DNA of 46,330 nucleotides from an uncultured Ruminococcus sp. Lineage in GTDB: Bacteria; Bacillota; Clostridia; Oscillospirales; Acutalibacteraceae. The notes under the pieces are model-generated. The model did not search any database. It was not told where the DNA came from and saw only the letters and a list, made by a program, of their open reading frames with translations. Numbering within the stretch: the stretch's first letter is position 1; each line of letters begins with the position of its first letter. Location: NCBI GenBank assembly GCA_902776375.1, contig CACYPV010000030.1:1-46330 (forward strand), written 5' to 3'. Position numbers and translations under genes: made by a program. Positions 40,129 to 46,330 of this stretch are shown here, piece after piece.

Positions 40129-40415
40129 AGCCTTATCTGAGGGATTTCGTCCCGACCTCTTATGATGACATTCCCGAAGCGACCGCTTATGAGGCAGGCT
40201 ATCTCGTCACAAAAAACGCGGGTTGGCGTAACACAAGGCCGGTATTGGACGAAACAAAATGTATCGGCTGTCTGAATTGTTATCTTTATTGCCCCGACGG
40301 CGTGATTTTCCGCGAGGGCAGTAAGGTAAATATAGATTACGACTTTTGCAAGGGCTGCGGCATTTGCTCTAAGATCTGCAAGCCCGGGGCGATAAAAATG
40401 GAGGCGGAAAAGTAA
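40125..40415 (+). CDS. 2-oxoacid:ferredoxin oxidoreductase delta subunit
   Basis: This 96-aa polyferredoxin subunit carries two [4Fe-4S] motifs, CIGCLNCYLYCPDG and CKGCGICSKICKPGA. It overlaps the gamma gene by four bases, and its stop overlaps the alpha start. It passes electrons between the ThDP site and free ferredoxin. Confidence 0.93.
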   Translation: MKPYLRDFVPTSYDDIPEATAYEAGYLVTKNAGWRNTRPVLDETKCIGCLNCYLYCPDGVIFREGSKVNIDYDFCKGCGICSKICKPGAIKMEAEK

Positions 40416-41587
40416 TGTCTAAAAAGTTTTTATCGGGCAACGAGGCGTTTGCATACGGCGTCCGCCTTGCTCGCCCGCAGGTGATTTCCGCTTATCCGAT
40501 CACGCCGCAGACGATCGTGGTTGAAAAGCTTTCGGAATTTGTTGAGGACGGCAGTCTGAACGCGGAGTTCATTCATGTGGAATCCGAGCATTCCGCGCTT
40601 TCCTGCGCAATCGGTGCATCCTCGGTAGGCGCGAGGGCTTTTACCGCGACCTCCTCTCAGGGCTTGCTCTATATGGCTGAGTGTTTGCCTTATGCCGCAG
40701 GCGGCAGGTTTCCGATCGTCATGATGAACGCCAACCGTTCAACGGCACTTCCGTGGAACATCTACGGCGATCAGCGCGATTCTCTCTCTCAGCTCGACAG
40801 CGGCTGGATCCAGGCATATGCAGGCAACGCGCAGGAGGCGCTTGATCTGGCTTTGATGAGCTTTTACATCGCCGAGCACAGCGAAGTCAGCACGCCGTTT
40901 ATGGCGAATCTCGACGGATTTGTGCTCACCCATACCTATGAGGTAGTAGACGTTCCTACGCAGGAACAGGCGAACGCTTTTCTTCCGAAGTACGAAACGG
41001 AAAACAAGCTTGACCTGCAAAATCCGCGTAACCTTGCTTTCTCGGCAGGACCCGACACCAACACGTTTTTTAAGTACAGGGAGCACCTCGGTATTCTGAA
41101 TGCTTCCAAAATCATTGAAAAAGCCGAGGAGCGTTTTGCGGAGATCTTCGGCAGGCGTTACAGCGGTTTGACGGAGAGCTATCAAACCGATGACGCGGAA
41201 TTTATTCTGATTACCCTTGGCAGTATTTCGGGACTTGTCCGCGAGGCAGTGGATAAGCTCAGGGCGGAGGGGAAACGCGCAGGGTTGTTAAGATTGCGCT
41301 ATCTCCGTCCGTTCCCGAATGAGGAAATCGCAAACGCTGTCAAAGACGCAAAGGCTTTGGCGGTACTTGAAAAGGATGTCTCTTTTGGCAACGAGGGCAC
41401 GGTTTATACCAACGTCAACTCCGCTCTGCAAAAAGCAGGAATAACGCTTCCGACATCAAATTATATCGGCGGTCTCGGCGGAAAGAATATTTCCTTTGAA
41501 GAAATAATCAATATCTTTGACGAGCTTGAAAAACAGCAGTCAAAAGTAAAATTTTTAGGGATCGGCGGTGAAGCAAATGGCGATTAA
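40415..41587 (+). CDS. 2-oxoacid:ferredoxin oxidoreductase alpha subunit
   Basis: This 390-aa subunit begins KKFLSGNEAFAYGVRLARPQ and contains VISAYPITPQT, HVESEHSALS and FTATSSQGL, as in PorA/VorA. The C-terminal domain II (about 250-380, RLRYLRPFPNEEI) binds near CoA. Substrate specificity cannot be told by eye: pyruvate, branched-chain, aryl and methylthio keto acids all occur in this family. Confidence 0.92.
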   Translation: MSKKFLSGNEAFAYGVRLARPQVISAYPITPQTIVVEKLSEFVEDGSLNAEFIHVESEHSALSCAIGASSVGARAFTATSSQGLLYMAECLPYAAGGRFPIVMMNANRSTALPWNIYGDQRDSLSQLDSGWIQAYAGNAQEALDLALMSFYIAEHSEVSTPFMANLDGFVLTHTYEVVDVPTQEQANAFLPKYETENKLDLQNPRNLAFSAGPDTNTFFKYREHLGILNASKIIEKAEERFAEIFGRRYSGLTESYQTDDAEFILITLGSISGLVREAVDKLRAEGKRAGLLRLRYLRPFPNEEIANAVKDAKALAVLEKDVSFGNEGTVYTNVNSALQKAGITLPTSNYIGGLGGKNISFEEIINIFDELEKQQSKVKFLGIGGEANGD

Positions 41588-42464
41588 TGCGAAAACTCTC
41601 AGTGAAACAGAGCTGTTCTACGGTCACAAGGCGTGCGCCGGCTGTGGAGGAAGCCTAGCGGTGCGGATCGCACTAAAGGTTTTGGGCGAAAACGCCGTCG
41701 CCGTTCTTCCGGCAGGCTGTATGTCGGCTGTCGGCTTTAACTTTCCGCAGCTTTGCTTCGGCAACAACGCCATTATATCCACCTTTGCCGGAACCGCTTC
41801 CATGCTGACCGGCGTTGAAGCCGGACTCAGAGCACAGGGTATCACCGACTTTCACGCGGTAGGCTTTGCGGGCGACGGAGGTACGGCTGACATCGGCTTG
41901 CAGGCGTTGTCGGGAGCGATAGACCGCAACGACGATATCCTCTATATCTGCTACGACAACGAAGCCTATATGAACACGGGTATCCAAAAAAGCTCGCTGA
42001 CGCCATTCGGCGCAAGGACGACCACCACTCCCGCAGGCAAAAACATCCGCGGCAACCTCAGACCCAAGAAGAATCTTTTTGAGATCGTCGCCGCCCACGG
42101 AATACCCTACGCCGCCACCGCAAGCGTAGGATATCTCAACGATTTTATGCGAAAGGTGGAAAAGGCAAAGAATATCAGGGGCACAAAGTACATTCACGTT
42201 CTTGCGCCCTGTCCCACCGGCTGGGGTGTAAAAACAGACGAAACTGTTGAAATCGCCAAGGAGGTCGTTGACTGCGGCCTGTGGTACCTTGCCGAATACG
42301 AGAACGGCGAATTTACGCTGAACCAACGCCCTAAGGAGTTTTCAGACGTTTCGGCTTATCTCAAACGTCAGAGCCGCTTCAAGCACCTGACCGACGCAGA
42401 CATAGAGATCATTACAAAATCCCGCGATGAAAAATGGGAGTTTATCAAGAAAAACTTTAAGTAA
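41577..42464 (+). CDS. 2-oxoacid:ferredoxin oxidoreductase beta subunit
   Basis: This 295-aa ThDP-binding subunit has cluster ligands ACAGCGG (Cys near 21 and 24) and VLPAGCMS, the ThDP-Mg motif GFAGDGGTADIGLQ and CYDNEAYMNTG. The ATG at 41577 is preferred (GGCGGTGAAGC before it); a GTG at 41568 is possible. It overlaps the alpha gene. Confidence 0.92.
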   Translation: MAINAKTLSETELFYGHKACAGCGGSLAVRIALKVLGENAVAVLPAGCMSAVGFNFPQLCFGNNAIISTFAGTASMLTGVEAGLRAQGITDFHAVGFAGDGGTADIGLQALSGAIDRNDDILYICYDNEAYMNTGIQKSSLTPFGARTTTTPAGKNIRGNLRPKKNLFEIVAAHGIPYAATASVGYLNDFMRKVEKAKNIRGTKYIHVLAPCPTGWGVKTDETVEIAKEVVDCGLWYLAEYENGEFTLNQRPKEFSDVSAYLKRQSRFKHLTDADIEIITKSRDEKWEFIKKNFK

Positions 42465-42482
42465 AAGATAGGAGTAATCAAA

Positions 42483-43823
42483 ATGAGCAGAGATATCAAT
42501 AATAAATTCTGGGATGAGGAGCTTGAAACCCTGCCCCGTGAAGAGCTTGAAAAAAGACAGCTCGAGGACTTGAAGGAGATCGTAAAATTCGCCTATGAAA
42601 ACGCGCCCTATTACAAGCGCAGCTTTGACGAGGCAGGCGTAAAGCCCGAGGACATCAAAACCCTCAAGGATATTCAAAAGTTCCCGTTTATAAACAAGAA
42701 AACCCAGCGCGACACTCAGGGCGTAGGCTCATTCTTAGGCGAGCTTGCGGCTGTTCCGGAGGAGGACGTGGTATTCATTTCCACCTCGTCCGGTTCAACG
42801 GGAGTTCCCACCATGAGCCCATTCACCAAGAAGGATTTTGACGAGTTTCAGGATACCGAAAGCCGCTGGTTTTGGCAGATCGGTATGCGCCCGAACGACC
42901 GCTATGTTCACGCGCTCAACTTCTCGCTCTATGTAGGTGGACCCGACGTTATCGGCGCGCAGAATCTCGGCGCGCTCTGCATCTGGGGTGGTACGCTCCC
43001 GAGCGAACGCCTGCTGTTTGTGTTGAAAACTTATCAGCCAACCGTAATTTGGACGTCTCCGTCTTACGCATGGCAGCTCGGCGAAAAAGCCCTGAAGAGC
43101 GGCATTGACCCCAAGAAGGACTTGAATATCAAGAAAATCATCGTTGCCGGCGAGCTCGGCGGCTCGATCGACGCCACCAGAAAGGCTATCGAAGATATTT
43201 GGGGAGCGGAGGTTTACGATTTCTACGGCTTGTCTGACATTTTCGGCGCCTGCGCCGCAATGTGCGAGGCTAAGGACGGACTTCACATTGCAGAAAACCA
43301 TATTCTTGTTGAAACGATCGATATTCATACAGGCGAGATTTTAGAGCCGGGTCAGGTCGGCGAGCTTGTATTTACGACCCTCAGAAAGCACGCTCGTCCG
43401 CTCATCCGTTTCCGCACAGGCGATATCGGTCGAATCGACAACACAAAATGCTCCTGCGGCAGAACGCACGGCAGGATACATATTCTGGGCAGAAAAGACG
43501 ACATGTTCATCGTTTCCGCAGTAAACGTGTTCCCGAGCGACATCGAGGCTGTCATCCGCGAGCAGGACGGCATTACCGGCGAATATCTTATCAGGATCTT
43601 TGAGAGGGATTTCACCAATAAGTACGCCGTCGAAATCGAAAAGAATGCCGATAATCCCAAGTCTGATGACGAGGTAGCGGCGGAGGTGACCGCGGCGTTG
43701 AAGGCGCGTATCGGCGTTAAGCCGGCGAGAGTGGTCGTGCATCCCGACGGCGGTCTTGATACCCGCTCGGAGCACAAATCCAGACGTGTCATCGACGAAC
43801 GTACACTTGATTATAGTATTTGA
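42483..43823 (+). CDS. PaaK-like acyl-CoA ligase
   Basis: This 446-aa adenylate-forming enzyme of the phenylacetate-CoA ligase type shows FISTSSGSTGVPT (P-loop, near 98-110), YGLSDIFG, RFRTGDIGRID and the C-terminal HILGRKDDMFIVSAVNVFPS. It activates a carboxylic acid with ATP and CoA. It follows the oxidoreductase by 18 bases. Acid activation plus a keto-acid:ferredoxin oxidoreductase is the pairing used by anaerobes to carboxylate acyl-CoA reductively into amino-acid skeletons. Confidence 0.9.
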   Translation: MSRDINNKFWDEELETLPREELEKRQLEDLKEIVKFAYENAPYYKRSFDEAGVKPEDIKTLKDIQKFPFINKKTQRDTQGVGSFLGELAAVPEEDVVFISTSSGSTGVPTMSPFTKKDFDEFQDTESRWFWQIGMRPNDRYVHALNFSLYVGGPDVIGAQNLGALCIWGGTLPSERLLFVLKTYQPTVIWTSPSYAWQLGEKALKSGIDPKKDLNIKKIIVAGELGGSIDATRKAIEDIWGAEVYDFYGLSDIFGACAAMCEAKDGLHIAENHILVETIDIHTGEILEPGQVGELVFTTLRKHARPLIRFRTGDIGRIDNTKCSCGRTHGRIHILGRKDDMFIVSAVNVFPSDIEAVIREQDGITGEYLIRIFERDFTNKYAVEIEKNADNPKSDDEVAAEVTAALKARIGVKPARVVVHPDGGLDTRSEHKSRRVIDERTLDYSI

Positions 43824-43865
43824 TCGGTGTATAATTGAATCAAAATTTTCAACGGAGGCACAGCT

Positions 43866-45026
43866 ATGCCCGAACTTTCAAAACGAACAGAAACCTTCAC
43901 CGATTCGGTGATTCGGCGTATGACGCGCATTTCCAATCAATACGGAGCAGTGAATCTCTCGCAGGGCTTTCCCGATTTTGAACCTCCGCGTGAGCTGCTG
44001 AACAGGCTCGCCGAGGTGTCAAACGAGGATTTTCACCAGTATTCCATCACATGGGGCGCGCAGAATTTCCGTGAGGCGCTGGCTGAAAAGCAATCGCGGC
44101 TGATGGGCAGAAAAATTGACCCTAACGCGGAGATCGTTGTGACCTGCGGCAGCACCGAGGCAATGATGGCAGCGATGATGACAGTCGCCAATCCGGGTGA
44201 CAAGGTAATCGTGTTCTCGCCGTTTTATGAGAACTACGGCGCGGACACGATCCTGTCGGGGGCGGAACCAATATATGTTCCGCTCTATCCGCCCGAATTC
44301 AACTTTGACCCAAACGAGCTGGAAGCGGCGTTCAGACAGAAACCCAAGGCGTTGATTCTCTGCAATCCGTCAAATCCCTGCGGCAAGGTGTTCACTTACG
44401 ACGAGCTGAAAACCATTGCCGAACTTGCCGAAAAATACGATGCGTTTGTGATTACCGACGAGGTTTACGAGCACATTGTCTATGCTCCGCACAAACACAC
44501 CTATTTCGCTTCATTGCCTAATATGTGGGAGAGGACGATTTCCTGTTCCTCGCTTTCAAAAACCTATTCTATCACAGGATGGCGTTTGGGATATATCATC
44601 GCTCCGCCGCAAATAATTGACGTTGCGAAAAAGGTTCACGACTTCCTGACCGTCGGTGCGGCGGCTCCCTTGCAGGAGGCGGCGGTGACCGGACTGCGCT
44701 TCGGAGACGATTATTACAGACAGCTTGCTGAAAAATACACCGAAAAACGCGATTTGTTCCTGAAAGGGCTTGACGATATCGGGATAGCCCACACGAATCC
44801 GCAGGGTGCATATTATGTGCTTCTCGATATATCGGAATTCGGTTATGAATGCGACCTTGATTTCTGCGAAAAGCTCGCCGAAAAGGTCGGCGTAGGCGCC
44901 GTGCCCGGCTCAAGCTTCTTCCGTGAAAACGTTAACCACCTGATCCGTCTGCACTTTGCTAAGAAAAACGATACTCTTAATGAAGCTCTCAACAGGCTTT
45001 CGGATATATATAAACTTAGAAAATGA
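43866..45026 (+). CDS. class I/II aminotransferase (YbdL/KAT-like)
   Basis: This 386-aa PLP enzyme begins VNLSQGFPDFEPP, the mark of methionine/kynurenine-type aminotransferases such as YbdL. The PLP lysine is in SLSKTYSITGWRLGY, with NPSNPCGKV and ITDEVYEH upstream. Such enzymes interconvert methionine or aromatic amino acids and their keto acids. CGGAGG precedes the ATG. Its placement in a Cys/Met-controlled operon favours a sulfur amino acid as product or substrate (inference). Confidence 0.88.
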   Translation: MPELSKRTETFTDSVIRRMTRISNQYGAVNLSQGFPDFEPPRELLNRLAEVSNEDFHQYSITWGAQNFREALAEKQSRLMGRKIDPNAEIVVTCGSTEAMMAAMMTVANPGDKVIVFSPFYENYGADTILSGAEPIYVPLYPPEFNFDPNELEAAFRQKPKALILCNPSNPCGKVFTYDELKTIAELAEKYDAFVITDEVYEHIVYAPHKHTYFASLPNMWERTISCSSLSKTYSITGWRLGYIIAPPQIIDVAKKVHDFLTVGAAAPLQEAAVTGLRFGDDYYRQLAEKYTEKRDLFLKGLDDIGIAHTNPQGAYYVLLDISEFGYECDLDFCEKLAEKVGVGAVPGSSFFRENVNHLIRLHFAKKNDTLNEALNRLSDIYKLRK

Positions 45027-45038
45027 GGTGTTCGCATA

Positions 45039-45872
45039 ATGAAACGCATATTAACTATTCAGGATATATCGTGCGTCGGAAAATGCTCTCTGACCGTAGC
45101 ACTTCCGATTATTTCGGCAACAGGTGTTGAGACAGCAATTTTGCCGACCGCTGTACTTTCCACTCATACAATGTTTCAAAATTTTACCTGCAAGGATTTG
45201 GACGATCAGATTTTGCCGATCGCTAAGCACTGGAAGGATGAAAACATTACCTTTGATGCTTTTTACACGGGTTATCTTGCCTCGGCACAGCAGATCGATA
45301 AGGTTCTGAAATTGATCAATAGTCTGAAACGCGAAGCCGACCTTGTGATCGTTGATCCGGCTATGGCGGACAATGGCAAGCTTTATCCGGCTTTTGACAG
45401 CGGCTTCCCTAAGGAAATGGCAAGGCTGGCGGCGCAGGCGGATATTGTTTTGCCGAACATTACCGAAGCGTGCCTGATGACCGATACTCCCTACCGGGAA
45501 AGCTATGACGAGCAGTTTGCAAAAGAAGTAGTCAAAAAGCTTGCCGCACAGGGAGCTTTAACCGTTGTGTTGACAGGAGCGGCGTTTGACGGCAAATACG
45601 GTGTTTTGATTTATGACAGCAAAACGGAAGAGTTTCGCTTCTATGCTCAAAACAAGGTAGACGCGTCTTATCATGGAACAGGCGACGTTTTCAGCTCTGC
45701 CTTCACCGGTCTGCTGCTTCGCGGAAAATCCGTTTTAGACAGCGTAAAAATCGCGGCTGATTTTACGGCGGAAAGCATCAGGCTCACAAAAGAAACACCC
45801 GGCTCAAATTGGTACGGTGTTGATTTTGAAAGAGTCCTGCCTCATTTGATAGAAAGGATCGATGCCAAATGA
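45039..45872 (+). CDS. pdxY: pyridoxal/pyridoxamine kinase
   Basis: This 277-aa ribokinase-fold enzyme of the PdxK/PdxY type begins ILTIQDISCVGKCSLTVALP and has YTGYLASAQQ, VDPAMADNGKLY and the catalytic HGTGDVFSS motif. It phosphorylates B6 vitamers to PLP/PMP. The start is 12 bases after the aminotransferase. As the last gene of the operon it may supply PLP for the many PLP enzymes in this sulfur locus. Confidence 0.9.
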   Translation: MKRILTIQDISCVGKCSLTVALPIISATGVETAILPTAVLSTHTMFQNFTCKDLDDQILPIAKHWKDENITFDAFYTGYLASAQQIDKVLKLINSLKREADLVIVDPAMADNGKLYPAFDSGFPKEMARLAAQADIVLPNITEACLMTDTPYRESYDEQFAKEVVKKLAAQGALTVVLTGAAFDGKYGVLIYDSKTEEFRFYAQNKVDASYHGTGDVFSSAFTGLLLRGKSVLDSVKIAADFTAESIRLTKETPGSNWYGVDFERVLPHLIERIDAK

Positions 45873-46048
45873 CAGAAAAAGCGAGCGTGACGCATGAACT
45901 AATCAAACCTTTTGAAACGTTTGCTTTTCCATTAACCTGCTTAAATGGCGTGTTTAAGCTTTTTCTGTATCAAAACTGTAGGATAATTATGGCTTTTCAC
46001 TCCACCTTTGATACAATTTTTATCGCGGTCGATGAACGACAGTTAAAA

Positions 46049-46080
46049 CACCCCTCATTTTCATTTTGAGGGGTGCCATT
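46049..46080 (+). terminator. terminator after the pdxY operon
   Basis: CACCCCTC (46049-46056) pairs with GAGGGGTG (46068-46075), followed by CCATTTT. A second similar block (CATTTTCATTTTG, then the palindrome TGGGGTACCCCA at 46088-46099) follows directly, an apparent tandem duplication. Confidence 0.6.
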
Positions 46081-46091
46081 TTCATTTTGGG

Positions 46092-46226
46092 GTACCCCAT
46101 ATTGAATGGGTTGATAAGATTATTTCTGTTGTTAAACCGATATTTCTTTCCAATAACAAGGAAATTGGTGTAACACAGGTAGTAACTGCTTTATCCAAGG
46201 ATGAGAGTTTTGCACCATTTGGGTGA
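46092..46226 (+). pseudogene. protein-coding remnant, unknown
   Basis: An open frame without start reads HIEWVDKIISVVKPIFLS, NNKEIGVTQVVTALS and ends DESFAPFG before TGA. The protein-like composition suggests the 3' end of a lost gene. No family recognised. Apart from this and the terminator, 45873-46258 shows nothing convincing. Confidence 0.3.
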
Positions 46227-46258
46227 ATGGTTTTTTTTGAGAAAAAACAAAATACCTA

Positions 46259-46287
46259 TTGACATATAATACTATGTGTGATATAGT
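46259..46287 (+). promoter_or_regulatory. promoter with palindromic operator
   Basis: TTGACA (46259-46264) and TATAGT (46282-46287) are 17 bases apart. ATACTAT and ATAGTAT form an inverted repeat spanning the spacer and the -10 (about 46269-46290), a layout common for self-repressed GntR/YtrA regulators. Confidence 0.65.
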
Positions 46288-46311
46288 ATAATATGAAAGG
46301 AGGTATTGCCT

Positions 46312-46330
46312 TTGGATATGCAATTGAAGC
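46312..46330 (+). CDS. start of a gene cut by the window edge
   Basis: AGGAGG (46298-46303) lies eight bases before TTG at 46312, which reads MDMQLK before the window ends. An ATG at 46318 is in frame but farther from the ribosome site. The palindromic operator suggests a GntR-type regulator; six residues cannot confirm it. Confidence 0.5.

Noticed and set aside
45869-46069. 66-codon frame overlapping the end of pdxY
   Set aside because: It has no protein-family look, its end lies inside the terminator hairpin, and the only support is the ATGA overlap.

Overview
The window reads as chromosome of a gut Ruminococcus-like Firmicute (Oscillospiraceae/Ruminococcaceae). The grounds are sigma-A promoters (TTGACA-17-TATAAT), strong AGGAGG ribosome sites, a lipoprotein esterase ending in a probable starch-binding module typical of Ruminococcus, ferredoxin-dependent keto-acid oxidoreductase genes, and Rrf2-type regulation of sulfur genes. 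This is inference from gene content; there is no rRNA gene in the window. I found no tRNA gene, CRISPR array or intact transposon.

Region 1 (1-6100) looks like an RNA-repair locus. Two tandem WYL-domain proteins are followed by about 500 bases of non-coding DNA, then a TROVE-like/vWA protein of the DUF2828 type, then the RNA ligase RtcB, then another structured non-coding stretch with its own terminator. The DNA just before the TROVE-like gene folds on paper into a cloverleaf (a 12-bp closing stem and three hairpins), a plausible Y-RNA-like or tRNA-like partner.

Region 2 (6200-18900) is mixed accessory content: a zinc-ribbon membrane protein, a secreted coiled-coil protein with a duplicated upstream promoter, a PARG / metallophosphoesterase / PHP operon, remnants of an integrase and an SGNH hydrolase, an acetyltransferase, an XRE regulator, a lipoprotein esterase, and an extra RNase III coupled to a small acidic repeat protein.

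Region 3 (18870-36183) is a sulfur and cysteine locus: iscU-nifS with a divergent Rrf2 regulator; cysK with a divergent Rrf2 (CymR-like) and a LysR regulator; metY; an operon with two unrelated gamma-glutamylcysteine ligases, a class II glutamine amidotransferase and cysE; three small proteins (RDAC-like, Cys-rich, ThiS-like); a second cysK; and a methionine-to-cysteine operon (methyltransferase, luxS, mccB, mccA, amidohydrolase). A repeated operator (CCTA-N9-TAGG) sits at three of these promoters.

Region 4 (36184-45872) is one long apparent operon: a leader peptide, a Cys-Cys lipoprotein, an SsuABC/TauABC-like transporter, a four-subunit 2-oxoacid:ferredoxin oxidoreductase, a PaaK-like acyl-CoA ligase, a YbdL-like aminotransferase and a pyridoxal kinase. 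The right edge (46259-46330) begins a new gene behind a palindromic operator.

The most notable result is a set of three different cysteine-codon leader peptides, each placed before a sulfur operon. One (30708) ends in Cys and can control a hairpin that hides the cysK2 ribosome site. Two (31719, 36272) are Cys-rich and are followed by mutually exclusive antiterminator and terminator pairings, the textbook amino-acid attenuator layout. They suggest a cysteine-starvation attenuation circuit for sulfur assimilation. The downstream genes suggest that the 36-46 kb operon may salvage a sulfur-containing carboxylic acid into methionine by CoA activation, reductive carboxylation and transamination, and that the luxS-mccBA operon then moves the sulfur to cysteine.
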